Shown here piece by piece: positions 23,164 to 30,828 of a DNA stretch of 37,799 bases. The position numbers were made by a program, and so were the translations under genes. Every line of letters starts with the position of its first letter. Within the stretch, counting starts at the first letter, position 1. Source of the stretch: Clostridia bacterium (GTDB lineage: Bacteria; Bacillota; Clostridia; Christensenellales; Aristaeellaceae). Below the pieces are notes generated by a model. It saw only the letters and a list, made by a program, of their open reading frames with translations, was not told where the DNA came from and searched no databases. Location: NCBI GenBank assembly GCA_017552535.1, contig JAFZPV010000012.1, forward strand, positions 1-37,799, in the 5' to 3' direction.

Positions 23164-24100
23164 GTTCTTTTATGCGTCTGGCCATGTCCGCGAGCCTGCG
23201 CAGGCGGCTGTTCACGCCGCTTTTGCCTATGGGCGGGTCGCACAGCGCGCCCAGCTCCGTCAGGGACGCCTCGGGGTTTTCCAGCCGCAGGGACGCGATC
23301 TCCCGCGCCCATTCGGGCAGGTGATCGAAGCCCAGCTCCCTGGCCAGAAAGCGGATGTCCTCGCTCTGCTGTGCCGCGGAGTGCACCGCGCGCTCGATGT
23401 TGTTGTTGTCACAGTTGGTGAGGCGGTTGGTCTGGTTTTTGAGATCCTTCATGATGCGCACGTTTTCCAAGCTCAGCCGCGCCGTGTGGGCGCCCGCGAG
23501 GGTCAGAAACACGCTCACGCTCTCGGCATCCTTGGCGTACACCACGTAACCGCTGCGGCGGCGGCTCACGGAGGCGGAAATGTCCATCTCGTGCATCAGC
23601 TCCGACAGGCATTTTGCCATATCCGGGGCGGCGCAGGACAGCGTGAGGGCGTATTCCTTTTCCGGGCTGGAGATGTAGCCCGTGATCAGGAAGGCGCTTT
23701 TCAGAAACGCCGCCCGGCAGCACGCGTTCTCCACGATGGAGGGATGGGGCCGCACCGGCACGCCGAACAGGGCGTTTTCGTCGTGCAGGCAAAGCTCGTC
23801 CATCACCCGGGGCACGCTGTCTTCGGGAAAGGACAGCTCCACCGCGCTGGTCTCCCCCAGGCGGTTTGCCCGAAGCGTGCGGATCTCGCAGGACAGGCCC
23901 AGCGACCGCTTGACCAGCGTATAGAAATACCTGGAGACCGCAGCCCTGCTCACGGTGATGCTCAGCCCGTAGCGCCCGCGCCCCCGGAAGGAAAGACCGC
24001 CGCTTAACAGTATGGCGGCGCAGACCTCCGCCCGGGCGCAGCAGTGACGGGTACACTCCGCGTGGCTCAGTTCTTCCTTTACGGTATCGGTAAAGCTCAT
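23147..24100 (-). CDS. whiA: DNA-binding protein WhiA
   Basis: A 317-residue protein found across Gram-positive bacteria. The N-terminal two thirds are the degenerate LAGLIDADG homing-endonuclease fold (FTDTVKEELSH, CCARAEVCAAILLSGGLSF), and the C-terminus is the WhiA helix-turn-helix (SLTELGALCDPPIGKSGVNSRLRRLADMAR). WhiA is a sporulation regulator in Streptomyces and affects division and chromosome segregation in Bacillus. Its start overlaps the murB stop by ATGA, so the two are translated together. The genes rapZ and yvcK, which usually lie between murB and whiA in Firmicutes, are missing here. Confidence 0.96.
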   Translation of the reverse strand: MSFTDTVKEELSHAECTRHCCARAEVCAAILLSGGLSFRGRGRYGLSITVSRAAVSRYFYTLVKRSLGLSCEIRTLRANRLGETSAVELSFPEDSVPRVMDELCLHDENALFGVPVRPHPSIVENACCRAAFLKSAFLITGYISSPEKEYALTLSCAAPDMAKCLSELMHEMDISASVSRRRSGYVVYAKDAESVSVFLTLAGAHTARLSLENVRIMKDLKNQTNRLTNCDNNNIERAVHSAAQQSEDIRFLARELGFDHLPEWAREIASLRLENPEASLTELGALCDPPIGKSGVNSRLRRLADMARRIKEQQPDS

Positions 24101-25008
24101 GCGTCTTCGCCCAGCACGCGCACTTCGGTCTCCAGCTTCACGCCGGAATCCTTCAGGACCTTTTCCTGCACCAGGGCGATCAAGTCCAGTATGTCCCTGG
24201 CGGTCGCCCCGCCGGCGTTTATGATGAAGCCCGCGTGCTTTTCGCTCACCTGGGCACCGCCCACGCGCGTGCCCTTGAGACCCGCCCCTTCGATCAGCGC
24301 GCCCGCGAACTTGCCCTCGGGCCGCTTGAAGGTGCTGCCGGCGCTGGGATAATTGAGAGGCTGCTTATCGCGGCGGCGGGCGTTAAAGTCCTCCATTTTG
24401 GCGAGGATCTCTGTTTTGTCGCCGGGCTGAAGCCGCAGGTGCACCCGCGTCACGATCTCGCCGGTCTTCAGCATGCGGCTTTCGCGGTAGCCCAGGCACA
24501 GCTCCTCCTCGGTACAGGAAAGCACCTGTCCGCTCACAGGGTCCATCAGGCGCGCGCCCTGCGTGACCTGCTTCATTTCGCCCTGGTACGCGCCCGCGTT
24601 CATGGCCATGGCGCCGCCCACGCTGCCGGGGATGCCGGAGGCAAATTCCAGGCCGGTCAAACCGCGCTCCATCGCCATCTGCGAAAGCCGGGCCAGGCTC
24701 TGGCCCGGAGAAACGAACACATCGCCGCCTTCAAAGCGTGTCTCACTGAACGCGTCGCCCAGCCGGATCACCAGGCCCCGGATGCCGCCGTCTTTGACCA
24801 GAAGGTTGCTGCCGTTGCCGATCACCGTGCTGGGACAGCCCAGCCTCTTGGCATGCTTAAGGGCAAGGGAAAGCTCCTCTTCGCCGGCAGGGGCAAACAT
24901 CACGTCCGCAGGCCCGCCCACCCGGAAGCTGGTGTGCAGCCGCATGGGCTCGTTTCTGAGCAGCCGCTCGCGGGGCAAAACCAGGGCGAAAGAATCGTAC
25001 AGCTCCAT
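24097..25008 (-). CDS. murB: UDP-N-acetylenolpyruvoylglucosamine reductase (MurB)
   Basis: FAD enzyme that reduces UDP-GlcNAc-enolpyruvate to UDP-MurNAc in peptidoglycan precursor synthesis; 303 residues, type II length. Visible motifs: LHTSFRVGGPADVM at the N-terminus, VIGNGSNLLVKDGGIRGLVI for FAD, ASGIPGSVGGAMAMNAGAYQGEM, the catalytic serine 225 in SAGSTFKRP, and Glu295 in LETEVRVLG. The start ATG at 25008 has GAGGAG five bases upstream. It is the first gene of a two-gene unit with whiA; the intergenic space to the preceding gene is about 40 bases, so it may also be read with the O-acetylation pair. Confidence 0.97.
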   Translation of the reverse strand: MELYDSFALVLPRERLLRNEPMRLHTSFRVGGPADVMFAPAGEEELSLALKHAKRLGCPSTVIGNGSNLLVKDGGIRGLVIRLGDAFSETRFEGGDVFVSPGQSLARLSQMAMERGLTGLEFASGIPGSVGGAMAMNAGAYQGEMKQVTQGARLMDPVSGQVLSCTEEELCLGYRESRMLKTGEIVTRVHLRLQPGDKTEILAKMEDFNARRRDKQPLNYPSAGSTFKRPEGKFAGALIEGAGLKGTRVGGAQVSEKHAGFIINAGGATARDILDLIALVQEKVLKDSGVKLETEVRVLGEDA

Positions 25009-25048
25009 ATTGACTCCTCTGTATTTCTGTTTTAAGGCGCAGCCGTCT

Positions 25049-26260
25049 TCAGTCCGCAGCGATCTCCGCCTGTACGTTGCTCAGGGTATGGGCGCAGCAG
25101 GCAAAGATCAGGATGTCGGGCTGTACCGCGTCCAGTATGGATTCCATGGATTCGGTGGTGCTTCGCGGGTCCACCGCGTACACGTCCCCGATAGCCAGGG
25201 ACAGAAACGCGCTCAAGGTGGAGCCGAAGCTGTCCTTGATCACCAGTACCTTCAGCGGCACGGCGCCGTCGTTGTGGGTGTGGGTCTGCGCCAGGTAGTG
25301 GCCGTAGATATAGTAGGCGTCCGAGGAATAGTCCTTGCCCTCGTCGCACTCCAGATTCTCGTATTTGATCACCGCGTCGCGGAAGCTGCCCTCCCGGGTG
25401 GCTTCGGGCGTGCCCCTTTCCTCGTAGAGGATATGGGTATCGTAGGCAGGATACAGCACGTACACATCGTCGTTATCCACGGAAGCGTCGCCGATGCGCC
25501 GGGCAAACTCGCCGTTGAGCCGTTTGGGATACAGGTCCAGGGTGAAGCGGCTCTCGTCAAGCGCCGTTTCGTCCAGGCCCAGGCCGAAGGCGTCGTTCAG
25601 CGTTTTCACGGTATCGCAGGCGGTGTTCAGCGCCAGCAGGTGCGTCCAGTGCATGTCGCTTTTGTTGACGGCCTTATCCATGGTGAGGCCGTGGCCAACA
25701 TAGGTGTCGCGGCTGTCCGTCACGGGCAGGCCCGCCTTCGCCAGGTCTTCCAGGATCAGCCTGGAATAATCGTCCAGATTGTCGTAGGCGTCCGTCTCGC
25801 CGGGCAGGAGGTCTTCCTCGTACAGGCCCGAATGGCAATACACCACCAAGCTCTTCGCGCCGTACTTTTCTTCCGCCATTTGGGCGAAAGCGATCACGTT
25901 GTTGGCGCTGGTGGGGTCGTAAGGCCCGTGCAGCACGTTGTAGTAGCCGCCGCTTTTCAGCTTCACCATGTCGAAGTCGGCGATGTTCACCAGGTGCTTT
26001 CCGGGCAGCATCTGCGCCCGGGCGGACAGATGCCTCAGGGTATCCCGGCCCCAGAGCCGCTTTTCGGCGTTGTAGTTGAGTTTGTACACGCGGGCAGACA
26101 TGCGGTCGAAAATATCGTTGTCCGTCTTGAGCTGGTCGGTATAGCTCTTAAAGAAGCCGTAGGCGTAGTTGCGCCCGTACTTTGCCAGCGTCAGGACCAT
26201 CACCAGGCAGATAAAGCCCACAAACAGGATCGCCAGCGCGCGGTTGACTTGCTTTCTCAT
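25049..26260 (-). CDS. DHHW/AlgX-like protein, partner of the MBOAT acyltransferase
   Basis: A 403-residue protein with an N-terminal membrane anchor (ALAILFVGFICLVMVLTLA) and a SGNH-hydrolase-like body. D202-M-H204-W-T corresponds to the DxHW(T) motif of AlgX/AlgJ/DHHW proteins, and IKDSFGS (Ser344) supplies the nucleophile block. Such proteins accept acyl groups from an MBOAT partner and transfer them to polysaccharide outside the membrane. The MBOAT gene lies directly upstream; its stop codon TAG is part of this gene's ribosome binding site (TAGGAGG), so the two are coupled. The glycan target is unknown. Confidence 0.82.
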   Translation of the reverse strand: MRKQVNRALAILFVGFICLVMVLTLAKYGRNYAYGFFKSYTDQLKTDNDIFDRMSARVYKLNYNAEKRLWGRDTLRHLSARAQMLPGKHLVNIADFDMVKLKSGGYYNVLHGPYDPTSANNVIAFAQMAEEKYGAKSLVVYCHSGLYEEDLLPGETDAYDNLDDYSRLILEDLAKAGLPVTDSRDTYVGHGLTMDKAVNKSDMHWTHLLALNTACDTVKTLNDAFGLGLDETALDESRFTLDLYPKRLNGEFARRIGDASVDNDDVYVLYPAYDTHILYEERGTPEATREGSFRDAVIKYENLECDEGKDYSSDAYYIYGHYLAQTHTHNDGAVPLKVLVIKDSFGSTLSAFLSLAIGDVYAVDPRSTTESMESILDAVQPDILIFACCAHTLSNVQAEIAAD

Positions 26261-26269
26261 GCGCGCCTC

Positions 26270-27679
26270 CTAAAAGTTGTAGTAGATGAACGGGTTGTAG
26301 CCGCCCGCCACCACGTTGGCCACTGCCAGCACCGTAGTGAGCGCAAGGGAAGCGCCGCTCAGAAGCTCCCAGGCCGCGTCCCCCAGGCGCAGGCGGTTTT
26401 TGATCGCCCTGCCCACGGGCAGGCCGCACAGCACGGCGGGCATCAGGTACCAGGCGTATTCCTTCAGCATGAACAGCGTGAGCCGGTCGAAAAACGGCGC
26501 GCCGTTCAGCCCGAACATGGTCTTGTAAAACGCGAGGGCGGAGGAAATGTCGCTGGAGCGGATCAGCACCGTGATCACCACCACGGCCGCCATCGCGTAC
26601 AAATGCCCCACGGCGTGCTTTTCCATCCATTTGCCAAGGCCCGTGAGCTTTTCCGCGATCAGCACCGCGAAGAACAGAAGCCCCCAGCACACGTACGTCC
26701 ATTCCGCGCCGTGCCACAGGCCCGTGAGCGCCCACACCACCAGCATGTTGAAGGCCAGGCGCCATTTGCTCTTCACGCGGCTTCCGCCCAGGGGAAAGAA
26801 CACATAGTCCCTGAACCAGGTGCACATGGAGATGTGCCACCTGCGCCAGAACTCCGTGACGGACTTCGAAACGAAGGGCATATCGAAGTTCTCCAGAAAA
26901 TGGAAGCCGAACATGCGCCCAAGGCCGATGGCCATATCGGAATAGCCTGAAAAGTCGTAGTATACCTGCATCAGGTACGCGCTGGCGGCGATCCAGCTGA
27001 GGGTCACGCTGATCTCGCCCTCCGGCAGCACGTACACCGCGTCCACCAGCCGGGCCAGGGTGTTGGCGAGGATCGCTTTCTTGGAAAAGCCCAGCATGAA
27101 GCGCCGTATGCCCTCGCAGAAATCGTCCGCGGTCTCCGTGCGGCCCGTGATCTCCTCCGCCACGGTCTCATACCGCACAATGGGGCCGGCGATGAGCTGC
27201 GGGAAGAACGATATGTACAGGCACACGTTCATCAGGTGCTTCTGGGCCCTGCCCCTGCCCCGGTACACGTCGATCACGTAGCTCATGGCCTGGAAGGTGA
27301 AAAACGATATGCCGATGGGCAGCGCGATCTTCGGGTCCGCGATGTGCGCCCCGAAAAGGGCGTTCACGTTCCGGACGGCGAAATTCGCGTATTTGAACAC
27401 CGCCAGCACGCACACGTTGAGCGCGACGCCCAGGACGAGCAGCGCCTTTTTGCGCCCAGGCCGGGAGGCGCTTTTGTCGATGCCGAGGGCCAGAAGCCAG
27501 TTCATCACGATGCTCCCCATCATCACCAGCACGAACTTCGGTTCGCCCCAGGCATAGAACAGCAGGCTCATCACCGTGAGAACGGCGTTGGCCAGCACGC
27601 GGCTTTTGCGCACGATGAAATACAGCGCCAGCGTAAGGGTCAGAAAGAAAAACAGAAATGCGTTTGAAGTGAATACCAT
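26270..27679 (-). CDS. MBOAT family O-acyltransferase (AlgI/DltB-like)
   Basis: A 469-residue multi-spanning membrane protein. The AlgI-type signature is clear: FVSKSVTEFWRRWHISMCTWFRDYVFFPLGGSR, followed by the catalytic histidine His323 in ALTGLWHGAEWTYV. The N-terminus (VFTSNAFLFFFLTLTLALYFIV) and GISFFTFQAMSYVIDVYRG are also typical. It moves an acyl group, usually acetyl, across the membrane for transfer to a surface polysaccharide. The ATG at 27679 (GGCAGGGA upstream) is preferred over a GTG 18 bases earlier that lacks a binding site. No dlt genes surround it, so polysaccharide O-acetylation is more likely than teichoic acid D-alanylation. Confidence 0.92.
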   Translation of the reverse strand: MVFTSNAFLFFFLTLTLALYFIVRKSRVLANAVLTVMSLLFYAWGEPKFVLVMMGSIVMNWLLALGIDKSASRPGRKKALLVLGVALNVCVLAVFKYANFAVRNVNALFGAHIADPKIALPIGISFFTFQAMSYVIDVYRGRGRAQKHLMNVCLYISFFPQLIAGPIVRYETVAEEITGRTETADDFCEGIRRFMLGFSKKAILANTLARLVDAVYVLPEGEISVTLSWIAASAYLMQVYYDFSGYSDMAIGLGRMFGFHFLENFDMPFVSKSVTEFWRRWHISMCTWFRDYVFFPLGGSRVKSKWRLAFNMLVVWALTGLWHGAEWTYVCWGLLFFAVLIAEKLTGLGKWMEKHAVGHLYAMAAVVVITVLIRSSDISSALAFYKTMFGLNGAPFFDRLTLFMLKEYAWYLMPAVLCGLPVGRAIKNRLRLGDAAWELLSGASLALTTVLAVANVVAGGYNPFIYYNF

Positions 27680-27753
27680 GTCGGAAATCCCTGCCACGTA
27701 AGGCCGGGCCGCTCCTCAGCGCGAAGAACGGCTTTTCGCCCGTTTTTTACGGC

Positions 27754-27789
27754 GCGTCCGCAGCCGGTGCTTTTACCGGCTGCGGACGC
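27754..27789 (-). terminator. Strong hairpin after the isomerase gene
   Basis: GCGTCCGCAGCCGGT-6-ACCGGCTGCGGACGC, perfect 15-base arms, 19 bases after the stop of the gene at 27809. No U tract follows on the minus strand, so this is a likely but not canonical terminator. Confidence 0.6.
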
Positions 27790-27808
27790 ATTCGGTTCTG
27801 ATAGTGGA

Positions 27809-28582
27809 TTACCTGCTTCTCTCGGCGTCCAGAGCCCTGAAGGCCTCCACCACGTCGGTATCGAAGTCGTCGCAGGCGCCTTCCACGCTCACGCGGCCCT
27901 CGTAGGGGATGCTGCGAAGGGTCTCAAAGAGCTCGGCGTACTTTTCGCCGTCGCCGGTTTTGGGATACTTGCGGCCGATGGCGTTGGCCACGTGCACGTG
28001 CTTAAGCAGCCCGCCCGCCATCTTCAGGGCAGAAAAGCTCTCGCCGCCCATGGCCATGTGGTAGGTATCGCCCAGCACCGCGATGTGGGGCATCTGGATG
28101 AGGGACGCGATCAGCGTAGCCTCGGACACGTAATTGAGTATGTTGCACTCGCCGCTGCGCAGCGGCTCGATGGCGATGGTGATGTCGTGCTCTGCCGCGT
28201 GGCGCTCGCACAGGCGCAGGAAGTTGCCCACCTGGCGCCAGGCCTGGGCGGTATCGAAATCGTCGGGCACCCTTCGGGCCGCGCCGGAACCGAACACCAC
28301 TACCTTCGTGCCCAGCTGCTCAGCCCGGGCAAAGGCCGCGTCCAGATAATCGTGGATGGTCTGTGCGTTCACATCCGGCCCCGTTAGGCGGATGGAACCG
28401 GGGACCATGCCGTTGCACGCCTCTACCTTGATGGGCGAAGCTTCCACCTTCGCCCTGGCCTTTTCAAATTCCTCGTCGGTCAGGGCGGCGATGCCCGACA
28501 GGCTCGTTTCCAGATAATCGAAGCCGGCCTTCGCCACCTTGTCGATGTTGTCTATGGATGTACATACGCCGAGTTTAATCAT
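27809..28582 (-). CDS. Sugar phosphate isomerase/epimerase, xylose-isomerase-like TIM barrel
   Basis: A 257-residue AP_endonuc_2-type TIM barrel. Four metal-ligand positions are easily seen: Glu in IAIEPLRSGECNIL, Asp in AVLGDTYHM, His in KHVHVAN, and Glu in RVSVEGACDDF. Relatives isomerise or epimerise ketoses or act in inositol and rare-sugar catabolism. It follows the isomerase-oxidoreductase fusion by 55 bases and is probably co-transcribed; a GC hairpin (28608-28628) lies between. GGAAGGAG precedes the ATG. Substrate unknown. Confidence 0.86.
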   Translation of the reverse strand: MIKLGVCTSIDNIDKVAKAGFDYLETSLSGIAALTDEEFEKARAKVEASPIKVEACNGMVPGSIRLTGPDVNAQTIHDYLDAAFARAEQLGTKVVVFGSGAARRVPDDFDTAQAWRQVGNFLRLCERHAAEHDITIAIEPLRSGECNILNYVSEATLIASLIQMPHIAVLGDTYHMAMGGESFSALKMAGGLLKHVHVANAIGRKYPKTGDGEKYAELFETLRSIPYEGRVSVEGACDDFDTDVVEAFRALDAERSR

Positions 28583-28607
28583 TCCGGGTCTCCTTCCATT
28601 CAGGCGC

Positions 28608-28628
28608 GGGGCGGCTGTGCGCCGCCCC
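28608..28628 (-). terminator. Intercistronic GC hairpin
   Basis: GGGGCGGC-TGTGC-GCCGCCCC, perfect 8-base arms, 9 bases after the stop of the fusion gene and before the ribosome binding site of the next. Without a U tract it more likely tunes expression or RNA stability than ends the transcript. Confidence 0.5.
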
Positions 28629-28637
28629 GGAAGCGGT

Positions 28638-30683
28638 TTATTTGTTGCCCGCGTAGGTATCGTCGGTGTTCAGCGTGGCTTCGCTGACCTTTTTGGCCTT
28701 GGAAGTCGCGCGGCGCTTGTTGAGCTCCTCCAGGAACAGGTCCTCGTCCAGCGGTAGCTCCACGGTCCTGTCCAGCCAGGAGGACAGGTGCATGGCGTTG
28801 GAGATGGTCAGGCCGTTGATGCCTTCCTCGCCGCCGGCGATCAGCTCGCCCTTGCCCAGGATCTTCCTGGCGAAGGCTTCCAGCACGCCCACGTGCTGGG
28901 GATTGAGGCCGTCGGTCTCCACTTCCACCATCTCGCCCTTGGGGGAGCCGAAGCCGCCCTTGTAGGTCTTGTGGAACTCGGGGATGGGAGTGTCGAGCTT
29001 GTACATCCACAGCTTGTTGCCGTCGCAGATCAGCTGGCCGCCGTCCAGGTCCACCTCCAGGCGGTTGGTGCCGGGGGCGTCGGAAGTGGTGGTGACGAAC
29101 ACGCCGGTGGCGCCGTTGGGGTACTCCACGTATGCGGTCACGTCGTCCTCGACCTCGATGTTATGCCACTTGCCATTGTGGCAGAAGGCGCGCACCTTGT
29201 TGGGCATGCCGCAGATCCACTGCCACAGGTCCAGGTTGTGGGGGCACTGGTTGAGCAGCACGCCGCCGCCCTCGCCGTCCCAGGTGGCGCGCCAGGCGCC
29301 GGAATCGTAATAGCTCTGGGAACGGAACCAGTTGGTGATGATCCAGTTGGTGCGGCGGATGGCACCCATTTCGCCGCTGGCGATGATTTCCTTCATCTTG
29401 CGGTACACGCAGTTGGTGCGCTGGTTGAACATGATGGCGTAGATCTTGTCCTGGGTGCGGGCAAACTCGTTGAGTTCGCGCACAGCCTTGGTGTAAACGC
29501 CCGCGGGCTTTTCGCACATGGCGTGCAGGCCTTTTTCCAGCGCTTCGCGCACGAGCCTGGGATGGTCGTAATGGGGCACCGCCACGATCACCGCGTCGAT
29601 CAGCCCGCTTTCCATCATTTTGGTCGCGTCGTCGAACACTTCAACGCCGGGCAGGTTTTCCTTTGCCCAGGCGCGGCGCTCTTCCTTGATGTCGGCCACG
29701 GCGCTCAGTACCATATCCGGGACCTTGCCGGCGAAGATGTTCTTGGCGTGTCCGGTACCCATGTTGCCCACGCCGATGATGCCGATCCTTACTTTGTCCA
29801 TTTTTTCCCACACTCCCGTTTTTTCAGTCGAAAAGCCCTGTTCGGCCAGTATGCCCTTGATCGCGTCGCAGGCGGCGGCAAACGCCGCGCGGCTGTCCGG
29901 ATACGTATAGGCGTGCTTTACTTCCTCGTCCTGCAGGTTCTTCAGGCCGTCGAACACGGTCAGGTGCGGCTCGACCGTAAGCAGGATGTCGTCGTCCCTT
30001 TCCGCCAGGCCTTCGATGATCCTGGGCAGATCGCCGTCCCCGCAGCCGGAGGGCACCACCGCGCCGGTCTCCATGATGGCGTCCTTGATGTGCATATAGT
30101 AAATGTGCTCTTTGAGCATCGCATAGTTCTCGATGGGCCTTTCGCCACACTGGATGAAATTGGCGGGATCGAAGATGCACTTTAAGCGCCCGCCGAACTG
30201 CAGGATCAGGTCCAGGCAGCGCGCGGCGGTATCGCCATAGATGCCCTTTTCGTTTTCGTGGCAAAGGGTGATGCCCGCCTCTTCGGCGGCGTCCAGCATG
30301 CGTTCCAGCCGGGAGATCACCACGTCGCGGTACGCCCGGGGGTCTTCTCCCTTGGGATAGTAGAACGAGAACATGCGCATCCGGTCGCAGCCGAGGATGG
30401 CGCACAGCTTCAGCGCGTGGAGGAACTCCTTGAAATGGGGCTCAAAATCGTCGTTTACGCCGATCTTTCCGAAGGGCGAACCCATGGAAGACACCCGGAT
30501 GCCGGCATTGTCCAGCTTTTCGCGGACCGCTTTGGCTTCTTCTTCCGTAAGATCCTTTACGTTCTTGCCGTCCACGCCGCGCATTTCCACGCAGGCGACG
30601 CCTGCCGCTTTCAGCGCCTCGATCTGACCGTCCAGCCGCTTGTCGGCTTCGTCCGCGAACGCGGACAGAATGAATCTGGCCAT
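28638..30683 (-). CDS. Fusion of a sugar isomerase-like TIM barrel with a Gfo/Idh/MocA oxidoreductase
   Basis: A 681-residue frame. Residues 1 to about 285 form an AP_endonuc_2-type TIM barrel (LCHENEKGIYGD, CIFDPANFIQCG, YYMHIKDA, LTVEPHL). From Met295 a complete NAD(P)-dependent Gfo/Idh/MocA protein follows: GIIGVGNMGTGHAKN Rossmann motif, then CEKPAGVYTKAV with the catalytic-region lysine, and GGGVLLNQCPHNLDLWQW. Both domains look complete, as two separate enzymes would. One extra T in TTTT (29831-29834 on the plus strand) would give a stop TGA 26 bases before Met295, which has its own weak GGGAG. So this is either a true fusion or two genes joined by a single-base change. The start follows AAAGGAG. 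Role: rare-sugar or inositol-type oxidation and isomerisation, inferred. Confidence 0.82.
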   Translation of the reverse strand: MARFILSAFADEADKRLDGQIEALKAAGVACVEMRGVDGKNVKDLTEEEAKAVREKLDNAGIRVSSMGSPFGKIGVNDDFEPHFKEFLHALKLCAILGCDRMRMFSFYYPKGEDPRAYRDVVISRLERMLDAAEEAGITLCHENEKGIYGDTAARCLDLILQFGGRLKCIFDPANFIQCGERPIENYAMLKEHIYYMHIKDAIMETGAVVPSGCGDGDLPRIIEGLAERDDDILLTVEPHLTVFDGLKNLQDEEVKHAYTYPDSRAAFAAACDAIKGILAEQGFSTEKTGVWEKMDKVRIGIIGVGNMGTGHAKNIFAGKVPDMVLSAVADIKEERRAWAKENLPGVEVFDDATKMMESGLIDAVIVAVPHYDHPRLVREALEKGLHAMCEKPAGVYTKAVRELNEFARTQDKIYAIMFNQRTNCVYRKMKEIIASGEMGAIRRTNWIITNWFRSQSYYDSGAWRATWDGEGGGVLLNQCPHNLDLWQWICGMPNKVRAFCHNGKWHNIEVEDDVTAYVEYPNGATGVFVTTTSDAPGTNRLEVDLDGGQLICDGNKLWMYKLDTPIPEFHKTYKGGFGSPKGEMVEVETDGLNPQHVGVLEAFARKILGKGELIAGGEEGINGLTISNAMHLSSWLDRTVELPLDEDLFLEELNKRRATSKAKKVSEATLNTDDTYAGNK

Positions 30684-30722
30684 GTGCGTTATTCTCCTTT
30701 ATTTCATACTTCCTCATTGGAT

Positions 30723-30751
30723 AGTATAGCCGTTTGCCGTCCCTTCGTCAA
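30723..30751 (-). promoter_or_regulatory. Sigma-A promoter of the isomerase/oxidoreductase operon
   Basis: On the minus strand TTGACG (30751-30746) and TATACT (30728-30723) with a 17-base spacer, 40 bases before the start codon at 30683. Confidence 0.8.
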
Positions 30752-30780
30752 GTAAAAAGACTGAACCGACGCCTGACGTA

Positions 30781-30808
30781 CGGCCCGGCGAAAAAGCTCG
30801 CCGGGCCG
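30781..30808 (-). terminator. GC-rich hairpin after the GH94 gene
   Basis: CGGCCCGGCGA-6-TCGCCGGGCCG, perfect 11-base arms, 20 bases after the stop at 30829 and directly before the next promoter. It has no U tract on the minus strand. Confidence 0.6.
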
Positions 30809-30828
30809 CGGGAAGGATCGTATGGTTT

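Noticed and set aside
24563-26950. A 795-codon open frame on the plus strand opposite murB, the DHHW gene and the MBOAT gene
   Set aside because: It runs antisense to three well-supported genes, has repetitive His/Val/Gln-rich composition typical of GC-rich shadow frames, and shows no family motif.
28788-30185. A 465-codon plus-strand frame opposite the isomerase-oxidoreductase gene
   Set aside because: Antisense shadow of a clear enzyme gene. The same applies to the long frames opposite uvrA, the ATPase and GH94.
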